A stretch of DNA of 64,000 bases from Microvirga thermotolerans (GCF_009363855.1 NZ_CP045423.1:1642001-1706000); one strand, 5' to 3'. Shown: positions 19,344-29,608, counted from the stretch's first letter. The notes: a model not told the origin generated them from the letters alone. Translations and numbers: made by a program.

Positions 19344-20168
19344 CTATTCGACCTTGAACTCGCCCGGTTTCCACGTCGCCTTGGGATATTGCGGGTCCAT
19401 GTCCTCCAGGGTCGCCTTGACGATGCGTGCGACGATCCCGTTGCGGACCCACTTGCGGTCCGCCGGGACCACGTACCAGGGCGCCCATTCGGTGGAGCAT
19501 GCGTTCAGCAGGGCCTCGTAGGCCTTCTGGAAGTCGTCCCAGCTTTTGCGGTCCTCCAGGTCGCCGGGGTTGAACTTCCAGTGCTTCCTCGGATTGTCGA
19601 GGCGTTCCTGAAGGCGCTCCTTCTGCTCGTCCTTGGAGATGTGGAGCATGAACTTCAGGACGACCGTGCCGTTCTCCGTCAGCATCTTCTCGAAGGCGTT
19701 GATCTGCTCGTAGCGCTGCTCGATGACCTTGTCCGGCGCCAGGCCGCGCACCTTCGCCACCAGCACGTCCTCGTAGTGGGACCGGTTGAAGATTCCGATC
19801 ATGCCGCGCTTCGGGCATGCGAGATGCGCGCGCCAGAGAAAGTCGTGGGCAAGCTCGGTCTCGGTCGGACGCCGGAAGGCCGTCACCGACACGCCGATGG
19901 GGCCGGTGGCGTTGAAGACGCCGCGGATGGTGCCGTCCTTGCCGGCCGTGTCCGTTCCCTGAAGGACGACGAGGAGCGAGCGCCGGCCCTCGGCATAGAG
20001 GCGGTCCTGGAGCGCATCGATGTCCCGCGAGAGCCGGTCGGTCTCCGCCTTGGTGGCATCCTCGTCCTCGAAGGCCGAGCCGTCGCGCGGATCGATGTCC
20101 TTGAGCCGGAACTCCTTTCCGGGGCGGACCATGAACTTCTCGGCAAAGGCGCGGCTTCTGTCCGACAT
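19344..20168 (-). CDS. PPK2-family polyphosphate:nucleotide phosphotransferase
   Basis: 274 residues. PPK2 enzymes transfer phosphate between polyphosphate and nucleotides. Walker A is GTDTAGKDG near residue 75, and the lid/Walker B region is IFNRSHYEDVLV near residue 125. That motif and the length fit the PPK2 group that acts on AMP/ADP; this subgroup call is from family knowledge. The ATG at 20168 has a GAGGAGA ribosome-binding site, favouring it over an upstream in-frame ATG. Diverges from the GST gene; no Pho-box-like repeat was seen in the shared promoter region. Confidence 0.92.
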   Translation of the reverse strand: MSDRSRAFAEKFMVRPGKEFRLKDIDPRDGSAFEDEDATKAETDRLSRDIDALQDRLYAEGRRSLLVVLQGTDTAGKDGTIRGVFNATGPIGVSVTAFRRPTETELAHDFLWRAHLACPKRGMIGIFNRSHYEDVLVAKVRGLAPDKVIEQRYEQINAFEKMLTENGTVVLKFMLHISKDEQKERLQERLDNPRKHWKFNPGDLEDRKSWDDFQKAYEALLNACSTEWAPWYVVPADRKWVRNGIVARIVKATLEDMDPQYPKATWKPGEFKVE

Positions 20169-20314
20169 GAGGTCTCCTCGGATGGCTGGGACGGTCTGGA
20201 GCAACCATAGGGCGCCCGCGCGGTGAGGGAAGGCGGATCATGCCGCCTTTACTCCCTGCTTCGAGGATCCTAATCAGAAGCGGCCAAGCTCGAGAACCGC
20301 AAAAGGCCGACAGG

Positions 20315-20950
20315 ATGATCGCCCTCTACTACTTTCCCGGCAATGCCAGCCTTCTTCCGCACATGATGCTGCGGGAGATCGGCGCCCCCTTCGAGCTCCG
20401 GCTCGTCAACCGGGACCAGAATGCCCAGAAGAGCCCCGAATATCTCAAGCTCAACCCCAACGGGCGGATCCCGGTCCTGGTGGACGGCGACCTCGTCCTC
20501 TTCGAGACGGCGGCCATCGCGCTCCACCTCGTCGACACGTTCCCCGATGCCGGCCTTGCCCCCGCCGTCGGCACGCGCGAGCGGGCCGAGTTCTACAAGT
20601 GGATGATCCACCTCACGAATACGCCCCAGGCGGAATACCGGGCCTGGTTCTACCCCCATGAGCATGCCAGCGACGAGGCGGCCGTGCCGAGCGTGAAGCA
20701 GGCCGCGGAGCGGCGTCTGAACCGGATGTTCGACGTGATCTCCGAACAGCTCGGCGACAGGACCTGGCTTCTGGGCGACAGGTTCTCGGCCGCGGACCTG
20801 TTCCTGCTCATGCTCATCCGCTGGGGCCGCGGCATGCCGCGGCCGCCCCGCACGATTCCCAACCTCAATGCCCTGGCCGAACGGGTTCTCGCCCGTCCCG
20901 CCGTGCAGCAGGCTTTCGAGGCGGAGGGCCTCAAGGCGCCGTTCGTCTAG
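20315..20950 (+). CDS. Glutathione S-transferase family protein
   Basis: 211 residues with an N-terminal thioredoxin-like domain (ALYYFPGNASLLPHMMLREIG; PNGRIPVLVDGD; LFETAAIALHLVD) and a C-terminal all-helical domain (WLLGDRFSAADLFLLMLIRW). This is the bacterial GST architecture with the cis-proline in IPVL and ET/S-type glutathione contact (FETAAI). The start at 20315 follows a GACAGG stretch. The stop codon TAG at 20948-20950 is part of the TAGAGC end of a dispersed repeat. Substrate unknown. Confidence 0.9.
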   Translation: MIALYYFPGNASLLPHMMLREIGAPFELRLVNRDQNAQKSPEYLKLNPNGRIPVLVDGDLVLFETAAIALHLVDTFPDAGLAPAVGTRERAEFYKWMIHLTNTPQAEYRAWFYPHEHASDEAAVPSVKQAAERRLNRMFDVISEQLGDRTWLLGDRFSAADLFLLMLIRWGRGMPRPPRTIPNLNALAERVLARPAVQQAFEAEGLKAPFV

Positions 20951-21052
20951 AGCGTTTCCAGGAAAAGCGGGACCCGGTTTGCCGTTCGAGAATGCGGCAA
21001 CCCAAGGACCGAGGAGCGGCTCGCGGTTCCGTCGAGACGCAAGCCGTTCTGA
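20948..21052 (+). repeat. Dispersed palindromic-type repeat, copy A
   Basis: About 105 bp starting TAGAGC and ending near CCGTTCTGA. It shares blocks with copies at 36108-36252 and 46800-46926: an AGAGC-N6-CAGGA-like left end, an ACCCGGTTT/AACCGG core, then GAATGCGGCAA and a right part GAGCGGC...GTCGAGACGCAA. The left terminus provides the stop codon of the upstream GST gene. Confidence 0.7.
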
Positions 21053-21079
21053 CGGGCGGCTGCGCGTGCGAACGCCTTC

Positions 21080-21093
21080 TTGACCAAGATCAA
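21080..21093 (+). promoter_or_regulatory. FNR/FixK-type anaerobox upstream of the GYD gene
   Basis: TTGAC-CAAG-ATCAA matches the consensus TTGAT-N4-ATCAA with one mismatch. It is 55 nt upstream of the GYD-domain gene start at 21149, a normal activating distance allowing for a short leader. Confidence 0.7.
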
Positions 21094-21148
21094 TCGGGGC
21101 ATCCCGCTTCCATGGGAGAGTGGCATCGGACCGCAAGAGGAGGAGACG

Positions 21149-21487
21149 ATGCCGCTTTTCATCACGCAGGGCCGCTTCACGTCCGACGCCATGAAGGGAA
21201 TGCTGGCGAAGCCGGAGGACCGGACGGAGGCGATCAGCGATCTCCTGGCCAAGTCGGGAGGCAGGCTGATCGCCTATTACTATACCTTCGGGGAATACGA
21301 CTTCCTGATCGTGTCGGAAGGCCCGATCGAGGGCGTCGCCACGTCGGCCATCGCCGCCATGGCGGGCGGCGGGGTGACGGATCTCAAGACGACCCTTGCG
21401 ATGACGGCGGCCGACATGAAGACCGCATTCACGAAGGCGGGGTCGGTGGCAAAGACGTTCCGTTCCGCAGGGGCTCAGGCGCACTGA
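21149..21487 (+). CDS. GYD domain-containing protein
   Basis: 112-residue small protein with the GYD signature region: MPLFITQGRFTSDAMKGM, then YYYTFGEYDFLIVSEGP near residues 48-64, then a helical C-terminus. GYD proteins have a ferredoxin-like alpha/beta fold and no established function. The start at 21149 follows AGGAGGAGA. It is monocistronic, with ligD converging from the other side. The upstream anaerobox suggests low-oxygen control, linking it to the cbb3 oxidase regulon (inference). Confidence 0.87.
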   Translation: MPLFITQGRFTSDAMKGMLAKPEDRTEAISDLLAKSGGRLIAYYYTFGEYDFLIVSEGPIEGVATSAIAAMAGGGVTDLKTTLAMTAADMKTAFTKAGSVAKTFRSAGAQAH

Positions 21488-21530
21488 GGACGGCGGAGCA
21501 GGAAGCCGGGCGGGGATGCGCCTGCCCGCA

Positions 21531-24071
21531 TCACGCCCGGCGCTTTGAGGCCTTGCCGCCTGCAGGCAGGACCTGATCGAGCCTGCCGATGTCCGCCCAT
21601 GGATCCTGCTTCAGGGAAGCGAGCCGCTTTCTCAGGTTGCGGACGGTGAAACCGTTCGGGGCGACGTCGGCAAGCTCCTCCCAGGAGACCGGCGTCGACA
21701 CGGGCGCGCCGGGCCGCGCCCGTGTCGAGTAGGGCGCAACGGCAGACGCCTCGCGATTGTTGCGCAGATAATCGATGAAGATCCTGCCGGCGCGCTCCCG
21801 CTTCACGGAGGTGGTCGTGTAGCGGTCCGGCTCGTCCGCGGCCATGGCCTGCGCCAGGCCGCGGGAGAACCGCAGCGCTTCGTCCCATGGGGCCCCCGGC
21901 GTCAGGGGAGCGACCACGTGGACTCCCTTGCCGCCGGTCGTCTTGACGAAGCTTTCGAGGCCCGCGGCCTTCAGCCGCTCGCGGATCGCACGCGCTCCTT
22001 CGACGACGCGGGTCCAGGGGACACCCTCACCGGGGTCGAGATCGAAGATCAGCCGGTCGGGACGGTCGAGGTCGGCGAGGGTCGCGCCCCAGACGTGCAT
22101 CTCCAGGACGCCGGCCTGCACGAGGGCGACCACGCCGCGAATGTCGCCGACCGTGAGCACATCCATCTCTCCCCCCTCGTCGCGCACCGTCTCGCGATGG
22201 ACGGCATCCGAGAGCCCGGCCCAGGAATGGCGCTGCACGAAGCAGCTCTTCTTCGCGCCGGAGGGACAGCGGATCAGGGTCAGGGGCCGGTCGACCAGAT
22301 GCGGCAGGAGCCACTCGGCGATGTCCACGTAGAATCCGGCGAGTTCCTGCTTGGTGAGGCCCTGGTCCTCCCACAGGATGCGGTCGGGATGGGTGAGGGC
22401 GATGCCGGCGATGGCGGTCCCGTTGGCGCTCATGGTCTTGGCTCCGCCGCTCTCGGATGCGGACAGGGCGTGCCGCTTCTCACGCGTCACGTCCTTCGCG
22501 TCCTTGTCTTCGCGCAGTCCCTTGAATGCGGCGTGCCGCACGATCCCGTCGGCGGTCCAGCCGCGGAACTCCACCTGTCCGATCAACTCGGGACGCACCC
22601 ACACGACCCCGCGCCGCTGCTGCGCGCCGAGCCTGCCCGAGAACGGCGGCCTGTCGGTCCTCAGCGGACGGAGGCGCCTGAACAGATCCCGCGCCAGGTC
22701 CCTGGTGAAGCCGGTGCCCGTCCGGCCCGCATAGGCCAGCCGGTCCTTGTCGTAATAGCCCAGGACGAGGGAGCCGATGGCGTTCTCGTAGGCCGTCGAA
22801 GGCACATAGCCCGCGATGACGAATTCCTGCTCGTCCGTGCACTTGGTCTTGACCCAGTCCTCGTTCCGCCCGCCGCGGTAGGGTAGGTCGACCCGCTTCG
22901 AGACCACGCCCTCGAGGCCCTTCCGGCACACGGTCCGGATCATGGACCCGCCCTGCGTGCGGTGCTCGCTGTAGCGCACCGGGCCGGCCTTGCGGGATTT
23001 CGCGAGGAGCTTGGCGAGCCTCGCCTTGCGCTCGCCGAGCGGGAGGGGGCGCAGGTCATCTCCGTCCCGGTAGAGCAGGTCGAAGGCGTAGAAGACCGCA
23101 TCCGACGCGACGCCCTTCGTCTCGCTCGACAGGGCCTGCTGCAGGGCCGCGAAACTCGAAACGCCGTTCTCGTCGAGCATCACCGCTTCGCCGTCGAGGA
23201 TCGCTGACTCCACCGGCAGGGCGGAGAGCGCGCCGGCAATCCCAGGAAAGCGCTTCGTCCAGTCCTTGCCATTGCGGGTGACGAGGCGGACCCTGCCGTC
23301 CGCGACGAAGGCGAGGAGACGGTATCCGTCCCACTTCACCTCGTGGATCCAGCCCGGGCCGGTGGGGACCTCCTCCACCAGGGTGGCGAGGCAGGGTTCG
23401 ACCTTGTCCGGCATCGGGCCCGCCTGCGGGGAGGGCTTCGCGCGGGCCTGCGCCTTGGAAGGCGCGGCTTGGGCCTTCTTCTTGGCCGCACGTTTCTTCG
23501 CCGCCTTCCGTCCTGCGATCTCGTCGAGGGAGCGGCCGGTTTTGACGGAGAGGGGCGCCTCCTCCAGGATGTCCGGGTCGTCGGGGCCGCGCGCGTGCTC
23601 GTCGTCGCCCTTGATGAGCAGCCAGGAGGACCGCTTCTCGCGCGGGTGGCGCATGCGGATCAGGTGCCATGTGCCGCGCAGCTTCTCGCCGTCGAGGCGG
23701 AAGCTCAGGCGCCCCGTGGCATAGTCTTCATGGGGATCGCCCTCGGGCGTCCACGTGCCCCGGTCCCAGAGCATCACGGTCCCGCCGCCATACTGGCCCT
23801 CCGGGATCGTGCCTTCGAAATCGCCGTAGTCGACGGGATGGTCCTCGACCTCCACCGCGAGGCGCTTCTCGCCGGGAACGAGGCTGGGGCCCTTCGCGAC
23901 GGCCCAGCTCTTGAGGACCCCGTCCATTTCGAGGCGGAAGTCGTAATGGAGGCGGGAGGCGTCGTGCTTCTGGACGACGAAGGAGGACCCGCTCCGGCGG
24001 GAGGTTGCTCCCTTCGGCTCGGAAGTCTTGGTGAAGTCGCGCTTGGCGCGATAGGTCGCGAGCTTTGCCAT
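21531..24071 (-). CDS. ligD: ATP-dependent DNA ligase LigD (phosphoesterase-ligase-polymerase)
   Basis: Multidomain end-joining enzyme of 846 residues. The N-terminal 3'-phosphoesterase domain (about 30-155) has HYDFRLE and EDHPVDYGDFEG. A Lys/Ala-rich linker (185-215) leads to the ligase domain, whose nucleotidyl lysine K246 lies in EVKWDGYR, with further motifs DGEAV and EGVVSKR. The C-terminal primase/polymerase domain (about 560-840) carries IFDLDPGEG. Domain order PE-Lig-Pol is a known LigD arrangement. No Ku gene is in the window; its usual partner must lie elsewhere if present. The start codon lies inside a 12-bp inverted repeat and has no evident ribosome-binding site. Confidence 0.94.
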   Translation of the reverse strand: MAKLATYRAKRDFTKTSEPKGATSRRSGSSFVVQKHDASRLHYDFRLEMDGVLKSWAVAKGPSLVPGEKRLAVEVEDHPVDYGDFEGTIPEGQYGGGTVMLWDRGTWTPEGDPHEDYATGRLSFRLDGEKLRGTWHLIRMRHPREKRSSWLLIKGDDEHARGPDDPDILEEAPLSVKTGRSLDEIAGRKAAKKRAAKKKAQAAPSKAQARAKPSPQAGPMPDKVEPCLATLVEEVPTGPGWIHEVKWDGYRLLAFVADGRVRLVTRNGKDWTKRFPGIAGALSALPVESAILDGEAVMLDENGVSSFAALQQALSSETKGVASDAVFYAFDLLYRDGDDLRPLPLGERKARLAKLLAKSRKAGPVRYSEHRTQGGSMIRTVCRKGLEGVVSKRVDLPYRGGRNEDWVKTKCTDEQEFVIAGYVPSTAYENAIGSLVLGYYDKDRLAYAGRTGTGFTRDLARDLFRRLRPLRTDRPPFSGRLGAQQRRGVVWVRPELIGQVEFRGWTADGIVRHAAFKGLREDKDAKDVTREKRHALSASESGGAKTMSANGTAIAGIALTHPDRILWEDQGLTKQELAGFYVDIAEWLLPHLVDRPLTLIRCPSGAKKSCFVQRHSWAGLSDAVHRETVRDEGGEMDVLTVGDIRGVVALVQAGVLEMHVWGATLADLDRPDRLIFDLDPGEGVPWTRVVEGARAIRERLKAAGLESFVKTTGGKGVHVVAPLTPGAPWDEALRFSRGLAQAMAADEPDRYTTTSVKRERAGRIFIDYLRNNREASAVAPYSTRARPGAPVSTPVSWEELADVAPNGFTVRNLRKRLASLKQDPWADIGRLDQVLPAGGKASKRRA

Positions 24072-24098
24072 GGCGCGGATTCAATTCGCGCCATGGCA
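24066..24098 (-). promoter_or_regulatory. 12-bp inverted repeat around the ligD start codon
   Basis: TGCCATGGCGCG (24066-24077) and CGCGCCATGGCA (24087-24098) are perfect inverse complements separated by 9 nt. The ligD ATG (24069-24071) sits in one arm, and the other arm also contains an ATG, in another frame. In mRNA this would fold into a stable hairpin hiding the start codon, or in DNA serve as an operator. Confidence 0.6.
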
Positions 24099-24115
24099 TC
24101 CGGTTCCGAGCCGCC

Positions 24116-25747
<1,632 letters not shown>

Positions 25748-25748
25748 G

Positions 25749-26885
25749 TCAACGGTCCTTGGGATCGAGAGCGTCGCGCAAGCCGTCACCAATGAAGTTG
25801 AGGCAGAACAGGATCGCGATCAGGGTAAGGGAGGGGTAGATCAGCATCCAGGTGGCGCCCTGGATGTTCTTGGCGCCCTCGGAGATCAGCACGCCGAGGC
25901 TGGTGTTGGGCTCCTGCACGCCCAGGCCGAGGAAGGAGAGGAAGCTCTCCAGGAGAATGACCTTGGGCACGAGGAGCGTCATGTAGACGACGACCGGGCC
26001 GAGGGTGTTCGGGATCACGTGGCGGCGGATGATGCCCTTGGTCTCGACCCCGAGCGCCTCGGCCGCCTGCACGTATTCCTGGCGCTTGATGGACAGGGTC
26101 TGGCCGCGCACGATGCGGGCCATGTCGAGCCACTCCACCGCGCCGACCGCGATGAACATCAGGATGAAGTTGCGGCCGAAGAACACGACCAGCATGATGA
26201 CGAAGAAGATGAACGGCAGCGAGTAGATCACGTCCACGATGCGCATCATGATGAGGTCGGCGCGCCCGCCGAGATAGCCGGAGGTGGCGCCGTAGACCAC
26301 CCCGATCAGGATGGCGACGAAGGTGGCGAGGAGGCCGATGGCGAGCGAGATCTGCCCCGCCTTCATGGTGCGGGTGAGCAGGTCGCGGCCATTGGTGTCC
26401 GTGCCGAAGAAGAAATATTTCTTCTTCAGCGGCACCTCGACGACGAGGCGCCTGCCTTCGTCGGTTTTCTCCACCACCTTCGCGGCTCCGAAGAGGTCGG
26501 AGCGCTCGAAATAGGCGAGGAGCCGATCGTCGATGGGCCGCTGGCCCACAAGGGTGACGTTCACCGTGTCGCCCTTGATCTCGATGTTCTCGGGCTTGCC
26601 GCGGACGCGGGCGCCGATGCGCTCGATCTGCGGCGCGATCTGGTCCTGCTTGGGGTAGGCCTCCAGGCTCGCGGGGACCTTCACGTAGTCGGGATAGACC
26701 TGGTCGAACGGGTGCCCCGTGAAGAAGGGCCCGAACACGCAGGCGATGGCGATGAGGCTCAGCAGGACGATGCTGGCGACGGCAGCCTTGTTGCTGAGGA
26801 GCCGGCCCCGGGCCTCGACCCAGAGGGAGCGTCCGGCGACGGGTTCGGCAAGGGTTTCGATGGGAAGTGCAGCGCCTTCGGCCAT
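25749..26885 (-). CDS. Oligopeptide-type ABC transporter permease (OppC-like) with periplasmic insert
   Basis: 378-residue permease. The first helix is near residues 35-55, and the second only near 180. The intervening ~120 residues form a soluble periplasmic insert (around YPDYVKVPASLEAYPKQDQ to VVEVPLKKKYFFFGTD). The remaining helices follow the usual OppC plan, with the coupling loop EYVQAAEALGVETKGIIRRH and C-terminal NFIGDGLRDALDPKDR. Typical OppC proteins are about 300 residues, so the insert explains the extra length. The ATG at 26885 is 8 nt after oppB. Confidence 0.92.
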   Translation of the reverse strand: MAEGAALPIETLAEPVAGRSLWVEARGRLLSNKAAVASIVLLSLIAIACVFGPFFTGHPFDQVYPDYVKVPASLEAYPKQDQIAPQIERIGARVRGKPENIEIKGDTVNVTLVGQRPIDDRLLAYFERSDLFGAAKVVEKTDEGRRLVVEVPLKKKYFFFGTDTNGRDLLTRTMKAGQISLAIGLLATFVAILIGVVYGATSGYLGGRADLIMMRIVDVIYSLPFIFFVIMLVVFFGRNFILMFIAVGAVEWLDMARIVRGQTLSIKRQEYVQAAEALGVETKGIIRRHVIPNTLGPVVVYMTLLVPKVILLESFLSFLGLGVQEPNTSLGVLISEGAKNIQGATWMLIYPSLTLIAILFCLNFIGDGLRDALDPKDR

Positions 26886-26893
26886 GGCAGCCC

Positions 26894-27814
26894 TCAATCG
26901 TAGCGGATGCGCGGATCGACGATGGCGTAGAGGATGTCGACCACGAGGTTGAAGATGAGAACGAAGACCGCCACGACCACGACGGTGCCCATGACGAGCG
27001 TGTAGTCGCGGTTCAGCGCGCCCTCGACGAAGTAGCGGCCGATGCCCGGCAGGCCGAAGATCGTCTCGACGACCACGGAGCCGGTGAGCAGGGCGGCCGC
27101 GGCCGGGCCGAGATAGGAGATGACCGGCAGGGATGCCCCGCGCAGGGCGTGCCGCACGATCACGTGCCAGGGCAGGCCGAGGGAGCGGAGGGTCCTGATG
27201 TGGTTCGAGCGCAGGTTCTCGATCATCGCCGCGCGGGTCATGCGCGCCACCACCGCGATCTGCGGCAGGGCGAGGACGATCACCGGCATGACGAGGTTGC
27301 GCGGCGCGCCGTTCGCCCAACCGGCGACGGGAAGCCAGGCGAGGGCAAGGCCGAACACGATCTGGAGCACGGGCGCCACGACGAAGTTCGGAATGGTGAG
27401 GCCCATCGCGCCGAGGCCGGTGACGAGATAGTCCGCGAGGCTGTTCTGGCGCAGCGCGGCCACCGTTCCGAGGGTGCCGCCGACGAGGATCGCCAGAGTG
27501 ATGGCGAGGGCGCCCAGAGTCATGGAGATCGGCAGGCCGCGGGCGAAGAGCTCGCCGACGGTGAAGTCGCGCAGGATGAAGGAGGGGCCGAAATCCCCGC
27601 GCATCACGGCGGACAGATAGAGCCAGTATTGCTGGATCAGCGGCTTGTCGAGCTGGTAGATCCGATTGAGGTTCTCCATCACCTTGGCTTCGAGGGGGCG
27701 CTCGAGGTCGAACGGGCCGCCGGGCGCGAGCCGGATCAGGAAGAACGAGATCGTCACGATGACGAAGAGTGTCGGTATGGCCGTCAGAAGACGGCGCGAA
27801 ATGAAGGAGAGCAA
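26894..27814 (-). CDS. Oligopeptide-type ABC transporter permease (OppB-like)
   Basis: 306-residue permease with six membrane helices. It begins MLSFISRRLLTAIPTLFVIV, has the OppB loop HIRTLRSLGLPWHVIVRHALR and ends VVDILYAIVDPRIRYD, all family-typical. It follows the substrate-binding protein gene by 74 nt, and that gap holds a strong hairpin with a T-run. Substrate unknown; peptides are the default for this family. Confidence 0.93.
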   Translation of the reverse strand: MLSFISRRLLTAIPTLFVIVTISFFLIRLAPGGPFDLERPLEAKVMENLNRIYQLDKPLIQQYWLYLSAVMRGDFGPSFILRDFTVGELFARGLPISMTLGALAITLAILVGGTLGTVAALRQNSLADYLVTGLGAMGLTIPNFVVAPVLQIVFGLALAWLPVAGWANGAPRNLVMPVIVLALPQIAVVARMTRAAMIENLRSNHIRTLRSLGLPWHVIVRHALRGASLPVISYLGPAAAALLTGSVVVETIFGLPGIGRYFVEGALNRDYTLVMGTVVVVAVFVLIFNLVVDILYAIVDPRIRYD

Positions 27815-27840
27815 GACGCCTTCTCCTATTGAGAACCTGA

Positions 27841-27877
27841 AAAATAGAAAAGAGGCGGCCCGATAGGGGCCGCCTCT
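27841..27877 (-). terminator. Intrinsic terminator/attenuator between binding protein and permease genes
   Basis: AGAGGCGGCCC (27851-27861) and GGGCCGCCTCT (27867-27877) form an 11-bp stem with loop GATAG. On the minus strand it is followed by TTTTCTATTTT. It lies 11 nt past the binding-protein stop and before oppB. It probably lowers read-through, so binding protein is made in excess over permease. Confidence 0.8.
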
Positions 27878-27888
27878 TCCGCCTTAGC

Positions 27889-29472
27889 TTACTGTTCCTT
27901 CGACAGGAAACGCGACGGATAGACGCCGCGCGTGTTCTGCACGAAGCCCTTGATCTTCGGCGAAATCAGGTTGCTCTTGCCGTAGTACATCACCGGGATC
28001 CACGGCATGTCCTTCATGAGGATCGCCTCGGCCTTCTTGAAGATCTCGGCGCGCTTCTTGAGGTCCATTTCCACGGCGGCCTGCTCCAGGAGCTTGTCGA
28101 ACTCCGGATTGTTGTACTTGCCGTAGTTGAAGCCCTTGTTGTCGCTCTTCAGAAGGAAGAGGAAGTTGTTCGGATCGGAGTAGTCCGCGATCCAGCCGTA
28201 GCGGGCGATGTCGAAGTCGCCGCCGTCGCGCAGATGGGCGAAGTGGGTCTTGCCGTCCGTGTTGATGAAGGACGTCTCGATCCCGGCCGGCTTGAACTGC
28301 TCGGCGATGGCCACCACCGTGTTGCGGTTGTTGTCCGTGGTGTTGTAGCGGATCTCGAGCTTCAGCGGCTTGCCCGGACCGAAGCCGGCTTCCTTGAGGA
28401 GCGCCTTGGCCTTCTCCTCGCGGTCGATGGGCGACATGTCCTTGTAGTCCATGTAGGCCGGCTCGCCGTAGTTGCCCACGCCCGGAGGCATGAACGAGTA
28501 GCCGGGCTGCATGGTCTGGCCCCAGATCTGCTCGGCGATGAACTCGCGGTCGATCATCATCGACAGCGCCTGACGCACGCGCACGTCGTTGAAGGGCGCC
28601 TTGGAGGAGTTCACGACCAGGAACCAGCTGCCGAGATACGGACCGAGCTTCACCTGATCCTTGAAGCGCTCCTTGAGCGACTTGATCTGATCGGCCGGCA
28701 GCTCATCCATCGAATCGAGCTCGCCCGCCTCGTAGCGGCGCACGGCGGCGGCCAGGTCCGGATGCGGGATGAAGTTGACCGTGTCGATCTTGACGTTCTT
28801 GGCGTCCCAGTAGTTCTCGTTCTTGACGAGCTTGATGTGGGAGTTCGGGGCGAACTCGGCCAGCTTGTAGGCGCCGTTCGTCACCATGTTGCCGGGCTTC
28901 ACGAAGTCCTTGCCGAACTTCTCGACCGATCCGCGGTGGACGGGCAGGCTGGTCTGGTGGGTGAGGAGCTCGATGAAGTAGGGCGTCGGCGCCTCGAGGG
29001 TGATCTCGACGGTCTTGGCGTCGACCGCCTTGACGCCGAGCTCTTCGGGCTTCGCCTGACCCTTGTTGATCTTCTCGGCGTTCTTGATCGGATAGAGGAT
29101 GTTCGCGTACTTCGCGCCGGTCGCCGGATCCATGATGCGGCGATAGGAATAGACGAAGTCCTCGGCCGTGACCGGGTCGCCGTTGGACCACTTGAGGCCG
29201 TTGCGCAGCGTGAAGCGGTAGGTCTTGCCGTCGTCGCTGATCTCCCACTTCTCGGCCTGGCCGGGAACGGCCTGGCCCTGAGCGTTGTAGGTCACGAGGC
29301 CTTCGAGCATGTCGCGCAGGATGTGGGCTTCCTGGACCGTCGAGGTCTTGTGGGTGTCGAGCGTTTCCGGCTCGCCGGTGTTGCCGCGGTTGTAGACGAC
29401 CTCGGCCGCGGCCGGCCCGAGCAGGGCGGCGGTGGCGACGGCGGCGAGCGCCATTTGTTTTATCCAGGACAT
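27889..29472 (-). CDS. Oligopeptide-type ABC transporter substrate-binding protein (OppA-like)
   Basis: 527-residue periplasmic binding protein (SBP_bac_5). It has a signal peptide (MSWIKQMALAAVATAALLGP with cleavage near AAA/E) and the family opening VVYNRGNTGEPETLDTHKTS. The diagnostic segment KWSNGDPVTAEDFVYSYRRI is near residue 98. The ATG at 29472 is preferred over the upstream TTG-type frame because it begins the signal peptide and is preceded by AAAGGGA. First gene of the transporter; the terminator behind it partly uncouples the permeases. OppA/MppA-like peptide binding is the likeliest role. Confidence 0.92.
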   Translation of the reverse strand: MSWIKQMALAAVATAALLGPAAAEVVYNRGNTGEPETLDTHKTSTVQEAHILRDMLEGLVTYNAQGQAVPGQAEKWEISDDGKTYRFTLRNGLKWSNGDPVTAEDFVYSYRRIMDPATGAKYANILYPIKNAEKINKGQAKPEELGVKAVDAKTVEITLEAPTPYFIELLTHQTSLPVHRGSVEKFGKDFVKPGNMVTNGAYKLAEFAPNSHIKLVKNENYWDAKNVKIDTVNFIPHPDLAAAVRRYEAGELDSMDELPADQIKSLKERFKDQVKLGPYLGSWFLVVNSSKAPFNDVRVRQALSMMIDREFIAEQIWGQTMQPGYSFMPPGVGNYGEPAYMDYKDMSPIDREEKAKALLKEAGFGPGKPLKLEIRYNTTDNNRNTVVAIAEQFKPAGIETSFINTDGKTHFAHLRDGGDFDIARYGWIADYSDPNNFLFLLKSDNKGFNYGKYNNPEFDKLLEQAAVEMDLKKRAEIFKKAEAILMKDMPWIPVMYYGKSNLISPKIKGFVQNTRGVYPSRFLSKEQ

Positions 29473-29573
29473 GGACGCGTTCCCTTTCTGGTGTTTCCAG
29501 GTTTCTTGGAATGCCTCGATCACGGTCATTTAGGACAGTGATCTTGACTCATTTGTTGTTCAATCAACCGTTT

Positions 29574-29608
29574 CTGTCCAGTGGGTAATGAAAATATAGG
29601 CTGGACAG
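29574..29608. promoter_or_regulatory. Inverted repeat upstream of the binding-protein gene
   Basis: CTGTCCAG (29574-29581) and CTGGACAG (29601-29608) form an 8-bp inverted repeat with a 19-nt AT-rich spacer, about 100 nt upstream of the binding-protein ATG and just after the HbpS-like gene. It could be an operator or a weak hairpin; no regulator can be named. Confidence 0.3.
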
